Below, piece after piece: positions 56,016 through 64,000 of a stretch of DNA of 64,000 bases (positions are counted from its first letter, which is position 1; every line of letters starts with the position of its first letter). The DNA lies in assembly GCF_002001105.1 (NCBI RefSeq), contig NZ_MUNP01000017.1:1-64000 (forward strand). The letters run 5' to 3'. The translations under genes were made by a program, and so were the position numbers. The stretch is from Rhodanobacter sp. C06 (GTDB lineage Bacteria > Pseudomonadota > Gammaproteobacteria > Xanthomonadales > Rhodanobacteraceae). Under the pieces are notes generated by a model. The model made no database searches. It was given only the letters and a program-made list of their open reading frames with translations, and was not told the DNA's origin.

Positions 56016-58034
56016 GTGCGCAGGGTCTGTCTGGCAGCAGCGTTGGCGCTGGTCCTGGGAACCGGGGAGGCATGGGCGCAGGCGGCCGGGGGAAGTCCGC
56101 CGCAGATCCTCGTCAGCGGCGTGCCGGCTGCGGCGGGAGCGACCGCGCAGTCCGCCGTGCAGGGCATCATCGACCGCGAATACCAGCAGACGCTGGCGGC
56201 GGACGGCCATCCGGCCGCGCTGACCGCGGTGCAGCTGCAGGCCCTGGCCGACCGGATCACCCTGGCCCTGCACAAGGCCGGCTATCCGGACGCGCACGCC
56301 TACCTGCCCGACCAGGTGGTGGCCTACACCGTGCATGGAGCGGCGGCGGCCGGCGCGACCGTGGCGCAGGCGCCGCCGGTCGCCGCGCCGCCGGCCGCGG
56401 CGCCGGTGCCCGCGGCGCCCTCCGACCGGGTGGTGCCGCCGCTCAAGGACCGCGACGTTGGCAGCGCGCAGACGCAGCAGATCGCGGTGAGCGGTTTCCA
56501 CGTGGATGGCGTGGGCGAGCACAAGGATGCCGGCATCACGCCGGCCAGCATGCAGGCGCTGGCGGATGCGCAGTTCGGCAAGCTCGGCGGCGGCGCCGGA
56601 CAGCCGGCGAAGCTCGGCTTCGACCAGTTGCAAGGCGTGGCCGACGCGATCACCCAGCGCTACCGCAAGGCCGGCTTCATCGTGGCCACCGCCTTCCTGC
56701 CGGCGCAGACGGTGGGCGACGACCGCATCGTGCGCATCCAGGTGCTGGAAGGAAAGATCGGCCGGATCATCGTCAAGGGCACCAAGCGCTACCACCCCGG
56801 CGTGATCGCGGCGCCCGCGGAGAAGCTGCGCGGCAACGCGCTGCAGAAGAGCGACGTGGACACAGCGCTGTTGTACGACCGCGACCTGCCGGGCGTGTCG
56901 GTGACATCCACCTTCCAGCCAGGCGAACAGACCGGCGCCACCGACCTCATCATGGTGGCGCGCGAGGCGCCGCGGCCGTACACCATCACGCTGGGCGCGA
57001 ACAACTACGGCACCGCGCTCACCGGCCGCTACCGCGCCGAGGCGGGCATCACCTGGAACAGCCCGCTGGGCATCGGCGACAGCCTTGCCGCCAACGTCAA
57101 CTACGCGCTGGACCCCAGCCAGAACGTCTACGGCTCGCTGGTCTACCGCGCGCCGACGGTGGTGGTGCCGGGCCTCAGCGCGGTGGCGGGTGCCACCCGC
57201 AGCGAGCTGCAGATCAACTCCGGCCAGTTCGCCAAGCTCAACGTGAAGGGGCCGAGCTCCTCGTATTTCACCGGCGCCGACTGGAAGTTCGTCAACACCG
57301 ACGACCTGAAGCTGCTCGGCTCGCTGCACTACATCCGCGAGGAGTCGAAGCTGAAGCTGGGCGGCTTCGACTTCCCGTTGTCCGACGAACGCTTCGACGT
57401 GGCCGAGCTGGGCTTCGGCATGGAACACACCGACAAGCGCTTCCACGGCGTGGACATCCTGCAGGTGGCCGTGCGCAAGTCGATCAGCGACGACTCGAAG
57501 CAGCCGGACCTGGTCAGTCCCGATCATGCCAGCAGCTTCCTGTCCGAGCGGATCTCGTACACCCGCCTGCAGTTCCTCGCCCCCACGCAGCGGCTGTATT
57601 TCAAGTTCAACGGGCAGTACAGCAACGACGTGCTGGCGCCGCTGGAGCAGTTCGCGATCGGTGGCCCCGACAGCGTGCGCGCCTACCCGATCGCCGACGC
57701 GCTGAGCGCGCGCGGCTACTACACCTCGCTGGAATACCACGTCGACGCGCCGGGCTTCAGCAACAAGACGTCGCCGTTCCGCGGCCGGCCGTGGCGCGAA
57801 TTGCTGGAGGTGGAAACCTTCCTCGACTACGCACGCGGCTTCCCGGTGGCTAAGGAGCGCGCCACCGGCCTCGCGCCGGTGACTTACAGCGGCGTGGGTG
57901 CGGGCTTCATCTTCCGCCTGCCGTACTGGCACCACCTCCAGTTCCACTTCGACGGCGCGGTGCCGCTGGGCAACCAGGATGCCTCGGACCGGCACGGCTA
58001 TCACGTCTACGGACGCTTCGACCTCACGTTCTGA
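56016..58034 (+). CDS. Two-partner secretion outer-membrane transporter TpsB (ShlB/FhaC family)
   Basis: 672-aa TpsB. The GTG start at 56016 follows AAGGGGA by 6 nt and gives a clean signal peptide ending EAWA-QAA. The N-terminal half contains the expected POTRA pair (QQIAVSGFHVDG, then VLEGKIGRIIVKGTKRYHPG). An additional POTRA-like unit (QILVSGVPAAAG, LADRITLALHKAGYPDAHAY) precedes it, separated by a Pro/Ala linker. The C-terminal 16-strand barrel includes TITLGANNYGTALTGRYRAE and the family signature GGPDSVRAYPIADALSARGY (VRAYP in place of VRGY). It ends in Phe (GRFDLTF). It should secrete the exoprotein encoded 29 nt downstream. Confidence 0.93.
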   Translation: MRRVCLAAALALVLGTGEAWAQAAGGSPPQILVSGVPAAAGATAQSAVQGIIDREYQQTLAADGHPAALTAVQLQALADRITLALHKAGYPDAHAYLPDQVVAYTVHGAAAAGATVAQAPPVAAPPAAAPVPAAPSDRVVPPLKDRDVGSAQTQQIAVSGFHVDGVGEHKDAGITPASMQALADAQFGKLGGGAGQPAKLGFDQLQGVADAITQRYRKAGFIVATAFLPAQTVGDDRIVRIQVLEGKIGRIIVKGTKRYHPGVIAAPAEKLRGNALQKSDVDTALLYDRDLPGVSVTSTFQPGEQTGATDLIMVAREAPRPYTITLGANNYGTALTGRYRAEAGITWNSPLGIGDSLAANVNYALDPSQNVYGSLVYRAPTVVVPGLSAVAGATRSELQINSGQFAKLNVKGPSSSYFTGADWKFVNTDDLKLLGSLHYIREESKLKLGGFDFPLSDERFDVAELGFGMEHTDKRFHGVDILQVAVRKSISDDSKQPDLVSPDHASSFLSERISYTRLQFLAPTQRLYFKFNGQYSNDVLAPLEQFAIGGPDSVRAYPIADALSARGYYTSLEYHVDAPGFSNKTSPFRGRPWRELLEVETFLDYARGFPVAKERATGLAPVTYSGVGAGFIFRLPYWHHLQFHFDGAVPLGNQDASDRHGYHVYGRFDLTF

Positions 58035-58063
58035 CGTACCACGATCTCGGACGGACAACGATC

Positions 58064-61000
58064 ATGAACACGATTTCCCGCACGGCCCAGCGCAGCTCCC
58101 GTCAGCAGGCCGAGGCAATGCCGGCGACGGCCCTGCCGCGGCTGCGGCAGCAACGGCTGGCGCTCAGCCTGGCGGTGGCGCTCGGTTCGGTGTCGTTCTG
58201 CGGCGGCGCACTGGCCGCCGTTGCCGGCGGCGTGGCGCCCGGCAGCACGCCGATCGGCGGCGTGGTGGTCGGCGGTTCGGGTTCGATCGCGCAGAACGGC
58301 GTGAATACGGTGATCAACCAGAACTCGGCGCTGCTGGCGCTGAACTGGCAGAGCTTCAACGTCGGCAAGGACGCCACGGTGCTGTTCAACCAGCCCTCGT
58401 TCAACGCGGTGGCGCTCAACCGCATCCTCGACCAGAGCCCCAGCCAGATCTTCGGCCACATCAACTCCAACGGCCAGGTGTTCCTGATCAACACCCACGG
58501 CATCATCTTCGGCAGCAGCGCGCAGCTGAACGTGGGCGGCCTTGTGGCGAGCACGCTGGACCTCACGCCGAGTGATTTCCTGTCGAACCATTTCAACCTC
58601 GACGCGCACGGCGGCAGCGCCGGCGTCGTCAACCACGGCACCATCCAGGCCGCCAGCGGCGGTTCGGTGAGCCTGGTCGGCGGCAAGGTCGAGAACGACG
58701 GCCTGATCGTGGCGAACTACGGCCGCATCAACCTCGACGGCGCCGACAAGGCGGTGCTGGATTTCGACGGCAATGGCCTGATCAACGTGCAGATCACCGG
58801 CGCGTTGCAGCAGCGCCTGAGCAACGACGAGGCCGCGGTGACGAACAACGGCCGCCTGCAGGCCGACGGCGGCACCGTGGTGCTGCAGGCCTCGGCCGCG
58901 AAGGACCTGTTCACCAACCTGGTCAACAACACGGGCGTGATCGACGCCCACGGCATCAGCACCGATGGCGGCGTGGTGCGCCTGGTCGGCAGCGGCGGCA
59001 ACACCGTCAGCAGCGGCAGCATCGACGCCAGTGGCGTGCACGGCGGCAGCGTGCAGCTGCTGTCCGACCAGAACGTCGGCGTGACGGGCGGCAGCATCGA
59101 TGCCTCGGGCACGCAGGGCGGTGGCAGCATCCGCGTGGGCGGCGGCTGGCAGGGCGGCGAGGGGTTGCAGACGGCGTCGGCGACCTATGTCGCGCCGGAC
59201 GCCAAACTGAATGCCGATGCCACGAAAGCGGGCAATGGCGGCTCCGTGGTGGTGTGGGGCAACGACGTCAACAATTTCTACGGCAGCATCAGCGCGCGTG
59301 GCGGGGCCATTAGCGGCAACGGTGGCCGGGTCGAAACCTCGTCGCACTACGGCCTCAACGCCCAGGGTGAAGTGGACGCGTCGGCGGCCCAAGGCAACGC
59401 CGGCACGTGGCTGCTTGATCCCTACAACGTGACGATCAGCACCAGTGCGAATGCCAATACCGGTACCTCGCCCGACTACACGGCCAGCGGCACCGGCTCG
59501 AACGTCAGCACCGTTGGAGCCACTGGAATCAACGCGGCGTTGACCGGTGGCACCGACGTGTTCGTGTTCACCAACAACAGCCAGGCTGGCAACGGCACCG
59601 AAACCGGCAACATCACGCTGAGTGCGCCGATCGCTGCCAGCGGCGCCGGGTCACTCTATCTGGAGGCGGTCGGCAGCATCCTGCTCGAGAACACCATCAC
59701 TGCCAAGAGTGCAGCTCTGCCGCTCAATGTCTACCTGTGGGCGAACTACGGTGGCACGGCGGCCGGCACCACTTACACAAGCAACGCGGCATGTGCCACA
59801 TGCCAGGTGCTTATCGGCGACGCGGCCAATGCCAGCATCACGACGGATGGCGGCAACGTTGACATCCGCACCGGCGACTCCACTCACGCCGGTGGCGGCT
59901 TGCTGCTCGGCAGCAGCACGACCACGGGCAGCATCAACGCAGGCGCGGGCAGCCTGACCGTGGCCACCACCGGCATCAGCCAGCAGGCCGCCGGGGCCAG
60001 CACTGTCATTGCGGGTGCGGCAAGTCTCGATGCCGGTGCGGGCGTGCTGACGCTGGGCAACAGTGGCAACGACTTCACCGGCGCAGTGAGCCTGAACAAC
60101 AGCGGCGCGAACAACGTGACGCTGAACAACGGCAGCAACGCGCTGACTCTGGGTGGGCTGGGCATCGGTGGCGCGTTGACGCTCACCTCGAGCGGCGGCA
60201 TCACGCTGGGCGGCGACGTGACCTCCGGCGATGCGCAGACGTACAACGGCAATGTGCTGCTGGGTAGCGGCGTGACGCTGCAGACCACCAACAAGAACGT
60301 GAGCTTCGGCGGCACGGTGGACAACGCCACCGGCACGGCCGAAGCGCTGACAATCAGCGCCGGTACGGGCGCGGTGACATTCGGCGGCGCAGTGGGTGGC
60401 GGCACCAACGGCGCGCTAACCAGCCTGAGCAGCACCGGCGCAGGCGCGGTCACGCTGGGCGGCAACGTGACCACGACCGGCGCACAGAGCTACACCGGTG
60501 CCGTGTTGCTGGGCGGCAACGCCACGTTGCAGACCACCAACAGCAACGTGAGCTTCGGCAGCACGGTCGACAACGCCACCGGTACGGCCGAAACGCTGAC
60601 CATCAGCGCCGGCACCGGCGCGGTGACGTTCACCGGTGCCGTGGGCGCGGGTGCCAATGGTGCGATTGGCGCGCTGACCGTGAACGGCAGCGGCGCGACG
60701 AGCCTGGGCACAGTGAGCGCGGCGAGTCTGGCCACGAACACCGGCACGACCACGCTCAATGGCAACATCACCACCACCGCGGGACAGACTTACACCGGCG
60801 CGGTGCTGCTGGGCAGTGGCGTGGCGTTGAATGCCACCAACAACGCCGTGGATTTCAAGAGCACGGTGGACAACGCGACCAGCGGCACGCCGGAAGCATT
60901 GACGGTAAATGCGGGCAACGGCGCGGTGACGTTCACCGGTGCCGTGGGCGCAGGTGCCAATGGTGCGATTGGCGCGCTGACCGTGAACGGCAGCGGCGCG

Positions 61001-64000
61001 ACGAGCCTGGGCACAGTGAGCGCGGCGAGTCTGGCCACGAACACCGGCACGACCACGCTCAATGGCAACATCACCACCACCGCGGGACAGACTTACACCG
61101 GCGCGGTGCTGCTGGGCAGTGGCGTGGCGTTGAATGCCACCAACAACGCCGTGGATTTCAAGAGCACGGTGGACAACGCGACCAGCGGCACGCCGGAAGC
61201 ATTGACGGTAAATGCGGGCAACGGCGCGGTGACGTTCACCGGTGCCGTGGGCGCAGGTGCCAATGGTGCGATTGGCGCGCTGACCGTGAACGGCAGCGGC
61301 GCGACGAGCCTGGGCACAGTGAGCGCGGCGAGTCTGGCCACGAACACCGGCACGACCACGCTCAATGGCAACATCACCACCACCGCGGGACAGACTTACA
61401 ACGGTGCGGTGCTGCTGGGCAGTGGCGTGGCGTTGAATACCACCAACAATGCCGTCGATTTCAAGAGCACGGTGGACAACGCGGCCAGCGGCACGCCGGA
61501 AGCACTGACGGTAAATGCGGGCACCGGCGCAGTGACGTTCACCGGCGCCGTGGGCGCAGGTACCAATGGCGCGATTGGCGCGCTGATCGTGAGCGGCAGC
61601 GGTGCGACGAGCCTGGGTGCAGTGAAGGCGGCCAGTCTGGCCACGAACACCGGCACGACCACGCTCAATGGCACCACCATCACCACCACCGGAGGACAGA
61701 CTTACAACGGCGCGGTGCTGCTGGGTACGAGTGCCACGCTGACGAGCACCGGGGGCGCTGCGATCGGCTTCGGCTCGACGGTGAACGGCGGGTTCGGCCT
61801 GACCGTGAGCACCAGTGGCGCGACCAGCTTCGGTAATGCAGTGGGCGGCACGACGACGCTGACCAGCCTTGCCAGTGTCGGCACTGGCACGGTCACGCTG
61901 GATGGCAACGTGACCACCAGCGGTGCGCAGAGCTATACCGGTGCCGTGACGCTGGGCAATAGCGTCGTACTCACCTCCGACAATGCCGGGGTAGGTTTCA
62001 CCGGCGCGGTGGACAATGCGACGAGCGGCACGCCGGAAGTGCTGGCGGTGAATGCGGCCAACGGACTCGTGTCGTTCGGCGGCACGGTGGGCGGTGGCGC
62101 CAACGGTGCGCTATCGGGCCTCACCACCAGCAGCAAGACGTTCAGTGCGAACACGTTGAACATCGGGTCTGGCGGCCTGTCGGTGAAGACGACAGGCGGC
62201 GGCATCGCACAGGGCGGGGCCTTCATCGTCACTGGCAGCGGCACATCGATCTTCGATGCCGGTGGCAACGCGGTCACACTGAACAACAGCAACAACGACT
62301 TCGCCGGCGCAGTGACGGCGACCGGCGCCGGCGTGTCGATATTCGGCAAGAACACCCTGAACATCGCCAGCCTGACCGACAACGGCAACGGCAATGTGAA
62401 CCTGACCGCCGGCGGCACGCTGGCGTTGCCGAACGGCGGAATCGATGCCGGCTCGGGCAACATCGCGCTGGCCTCCAACGGCGGCGCGCTGGCCGCCGGC
62501 AACGTGAGCGGCAACAACGTGTCGCTGACCGGCAGCAGCGGCATCACGCTGGGCGGCGACGTGCTGGCGCTGGGCACCCTGGCGCTTGCGAGCACGAATG
62601 CGGCCATCGTGCAGACGGCCGGCGCGCTGATCATCAGCGGCGGCACCACGGTGAATGCGGGCAACGGCGCCATCAGCCTGGCCAGCGCCAACAACGTCTT
62701 TGTCGGCGCGGTGGGCCTCACCGGCGGCAATACGCAGATCGCCGCGACGACCCAGCCGTTGATCCTGGGCCAGCTGAATACCGGTGCGCTGACCGCGACC
62801 AGCAACGGCGGCGCGCTGAACCTCGGGCAGGGCACGATCGCGGGCGGGCTGACCGCCACGGCGGCGGGCAATATCACCGAAGCGGGCGCGCTAGGCGTGA
62901 GCGGCCCTTCCAGCCTCACGGTGATCGGCGGCCAGCACGACATCCTGCTGAGCGCGGCGAACGATTTCGGTGGTCAGACGGTCACGGTGAACGCCAGCGG
63001 CGGCGGCAGCATCGGCACCCTCAGCCTGGGCGACAGCAATGCCGCCGCGCTGTTCCCGACCCTCACGGTCGCACCGACCAACCTGGTGCTGAATTACACC
63101 CAGGCCGGCATCGCCGTGACTTCGCCGCTGACGCTGGGCGGCACCCTCGACCTGACTGCCGGCGGCGGCATCGCGCTGAATGGCGGCGTGAACACGGGCG
63201 GCACGCAGACTTACCACAGCGCAGTGCTGCTGGGTGGCGCCAGCACGCTGACAGCCAGCACCGGCAACGTGAGCTTCGATGGCACGGTGGACAACGCAGG
63301 CGCCACGCCGGAAGCGCTGACCGTGAATGCCGCCAACGGCCTCGTATCGTTCGGTGGTGCGGTGGGTGGCGGCGGCAACGGTGCCCTGGCCAGCCTGACC
63401 ACCAGCAGCGGCTCCTTCAGCGCCAATGCCTTGGACATCGGCAGCGGCGGCCTTTCGGTGACGACCAGCACAGGCGGCATCGCCCAGGGCACTGGCGTGT
63501 TCACGGTGGCGGGACCGTCGACCTTCACTGCGATTGGCCAGTCGATCAACCTGACCAACAACAACGTTTTCGGCAACCCGGTCACGGCCAGCGGCACCGG
63601 CATCGCGATCACGGCGGCGGGGGACCTGTCGATCGCTTCGCTGGCCGATGGCACCAACGGCGCGGTGAGCCTGATCGCCGGCGGCAATCTCATCCTGTCG
63701 GGGGCAGCCATCGACACCGGTACCAGCGACCTGACCTTGTCCTCCGGCGGCACGCTGACGACCACCAGTGACATGAGCGGCGCCGACGTCTACCTCACCG
63801 GCACCAATGGACTGAGCCTGGGCAGCAATGTCACGGCGACGACCACGCTCGGCCTCCACAGCGGCAACGGTTCGATCAACCAGACCGCCGGCGCGCTCAC
63901 GGCCGGCACGCTGGTCGGCAACTCGAACGGCAGCACAACCCTGGGCGGCCTCAACGCGATCGCCAGCCTGGGCGCGTTCAGCGCGAACGGTTTCAGCATG
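58064..64000 (+). CDS. Giant TpsA exoprotein (filamentous haemagglutinin-like), partial
   Basis: The frame opens at MNTISRTAQRSSRQQAEAMP and is open for 1979 codons to the window edge, so the C-terminus is missing. An extended signal peptide (about residues 1-52, RLALSLAVALGSVSFCGGALA) precedes the TPS secretion domain: NQNSALLALNWQSFNVGKDA, NRILDQSPSQIFGHINSNGQ and VFLINTHGIIFGSSAQLNVG. The family motif NPNGI is NTHGI here. The rest is a repetitive beta-helix rich in Gly, Thr, Asn and Ala (TLGGNVTTTG, GAVTFTGAVGAG), including four 101-residue repeats between about 60478 and 61692. It is probably an adhesin or a contact-dependent toxin stem; which of these depends on the unseen C-terminus. 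Confidence 0.93.
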   Translation, partial: MNTISRTAQRSSRQQAEAMPATALPRLRQQRLALSLAVALGSVSFCGGALAAVAGGVAPGSTPIGGVVVGGSGSIAQNGVNTVINQNSALLALNWQSFNVGKDATVLFNQPSFNAVALNRILDQSPSQIFGHINSNGQVFLINTHGIIFGSSAQLNVGGLVASTLDLTPSDFLSNHFNLDAHGGSAGVVNHGTIQAASGGSVSLVGGKVENDGLIVANYGRINLDGADKAVLDFDGNGLINVQITGALQQRLSNDEAAVTNNGRLQADGGTVVLQASAAKDLFTNLVNNTGVIDAHGISTDGGVVRLVGSGGNTVSSGSIDASGVHGGSVQLLSDQNVGVTGGSIDASGTQGGGSIRVGGGWQGGEGLQTASATYVAPDAKLNADATKAGNGGSVVVWGNDVNNFYGSISARGGAISGNGGRVETSSHYGLNAQGEVDASAAQGNAGTWLLDPYNVTISTSANANTGTSPDYTASGTGSNVSTVGATGINAALTGGTDVFVFTNNSQAGNGTETGNITLSAPIAASGAGSLYLEAVGSILLENTITAKSAALPLNVYLWANYGGTAAGTTYTSNAACATCQVLIGDAANASITTDGGNVDIRTGDSTHAGGGLLLGSSTTTGSINAGAGSLTVATTGISQQAAGASTVIAGAASLDAGAGVLTLGNSGNDFTGAVSLNNSGANNVTLNNGSNALTLGGLGIGGALTLTSSGGITLGGDVTSGDAQTYNGNVLLGSGVTLQTTNKNVSFGGTVDNATGTAEALTISAGTGAVTFGGAVGGGTNGALTSLSSTGAGAVTLGGNVTTTGAQSYTGAVLLGGNATLQTTNSNVSFGSTVDNATGTAETLTISAGTGAVTFTGAVGAGANGAIGALTVNGSGATSLGTVSAASLATNTGTTTLNGNITTTAGQTYTGAVLLGSGVALNATNNAVDFKSTVDNATSGTPEALTVNAGNGAVTFTGAVGAGANGAIGALTVNGSGATSLGTVSAASLATNTGTTTLNGNITTTAGQTYTGAVLLGSGVALNATNNAVDFKSTVDNATSGTPEALTVNAGNGAVTFTGAVGAGANGAIGALTVNGSGATSLGTVSAASLATNTGTTTLNGNITTTAGQTYNGAVLLGSGVALNTTNNAVDFKSTVDNAASGTPEALTVNAGTGAVTFTGAVGAGTNGAIGALIVSGSGATSLGAVKAASLATNTGTTTLNGTTITTTGGQTYNGAVLLGTSATLTSTGGAAIGFGSTVNGGFGLTVSTSGATSFGNAVGGTTTLTSLASVGTGTVTLDGNVTTSGAQSYTGAVTLGNSVVLTSDNAGVGFTGAVDNATSGTPEVLAVNAANGLVSFGGTVGGGANGALSGLTTSSKTFSANTLNIGSGGLSVKTTGGGIAQGGAFIVTGSGTSIFDAGGNAVTLNNSNNDFAGAVTATGAGVSIFGKNTLNIASLTDNGNGNVNLTAGGTLALPNGGIDAGSGNIALASNGGALAAGNVSGNNVSLTGSSGITLGGDVLALGTLALASTNAAIVQTAGALIISGGTTVNAGNGAISLASANNVFVGAVGLTGGNTQIAATTQPLILGQLNTGALTATSNGGALNLGQGTIAGGLTATAAGNITEAGALGVSGPSSLTVIGGQHDILLSAANDFGGQTVTVNASGGGSIGTLSLGDSNAAALFPTLTVAPTNLVLNYTQAGIAVTSPLTLGGTLDLTAGGGIALNGGVNTGGTQTYHSAVLLGGASTLTASTGNVSFDGTVDNAGATPEALTVNAANGLVSFGGAVGGGGNGALASLTTSSGSFSANALDIGSGGLSVTTSTGGIAQGTGVFTVAGPSTFTAIGQSINLTNNNVFGNPVTASGTGIAITAAGDLSIASLADGTNGAVSLIAGGNLILSGAAIDTGTSDLTLSSGGTLTTTSDMSGADVYLTGTNGLSLGSNVTATTTLGLHSGNGSINQTAGALTAGTLVGNSNGSTTLGGLNAIASLGAFSANGFSM
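60478..61692 (+). repeat. Tandem 303-bp repeats inside the TpsA gene
   Basis: Four units start at about 60478, 60781, 61084 and 61387, with period 303 bp (101 codons; the last is 306). Units 60781-61083 and 61084-61386 appear identical base for base, while the first and fourth differ at scattered positions. Each encodes the phrase AVLLGSGVALNATNNAVDFK or a variant. Identity in a third-codon-variable region indicates recent duplication or gene conversion. Confidence 0.9.

Noticed and set aside
60490-61689. Repeated Pro/Val-rich 96-aa minus-strand frames
   Set aside because: They are the antisense of the 303-bp TpsA repeats and have no ribosome sites.
60478-61692. CRISPR or phase-variable promoter array
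   Set aside because: The repeat period is 303 bp, in frame with coding, and has no spacers.

Overview
The window is a GC-rich chromosomal segment from a gammaproteobacterium. A complete-looking aryl-polyene (xanthomonadin-like yellow pigment) operon, a large kinase-regulated type VI secretion system (T6SS) and highly structured intergenic repeats point to Xanthomonadales, probably Rhodanobacteraceae (Dyella, Rhodanobacter or Luteibacter-like). This placement is inferred from gene content; no rRNA or housekeeping marker is present.

Layout. (1) 1-3734: a Fur-type iron-regulated TonB-dependent siderophore receptor, divergent from a ketopantoate-reductase-family gene that ends in a run of hairpins. 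(2) 3799-18778, all on the minus strand: the aryl-polyene pathway. It holds four ketosynthase-type proteins, two acyl carrier proteins, a ketoreductase, two hotdog dehydratases, two acyltransferases, a thioesterase, a methyltransferase, a glycosyltransferase, a LolA-like protein and an MMPL/RND-type exporter. Most neighbours overlap by ATGA or GTGA, so translation is probably coupled. A 730-bp structured repeat splits the run in two, and an extended -10 promoter lies at about 18965. The usual aryl-CoA/ACP ligase and ammonia-lyase genes are not in the window. (3) 19090-20193: a leucine-dehydrogenase-family gene with its own terminator.

(4) 20665-55796, all on the plus strand: the T6SS. The first block is tssB, tssC, hcp, tagJ, tssE, tssF, tssG and clpV. 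An accessory island follows (30654-33954) with a 70-aa protein, a PI-PLC-like enzyme and a hydrophobic 415-aa protein, bounded by copies of a GGGTCAGGT repeat. Then come PAAR, a TPR-methyltransferase, an exported protein and a terminator. A second block has vgrG, an uncharacterised gene, the FHA gene, tssK, tssL-OmpA, tssM, tagF, pppA, two paralogous Ser/Thr kinases, a glycine-zipper lipoprotein and a small membrane protein. tssA and tssJ are not seen. The regulatory block is elaborate: two kinases, one PP2C phosphatase, TagF carrying what looks like a dead PP2C domain, and a recurring Asp/Glu-x-Thr-x-Val motif in both kinases and TssL that could be the FHA ligand.

(5) 56016-64000: a two-partner secretion pair. 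TpsB is followed by a giant TpsA exoprotein that runs off the window and contains an exact 303-bp internal tandem duplication. The upstream regions of vgrG and tpsB share a 32-bp element, with a partial copy upstream of tssB, suggesting common control of the T6SS and the TPS exoprotein.
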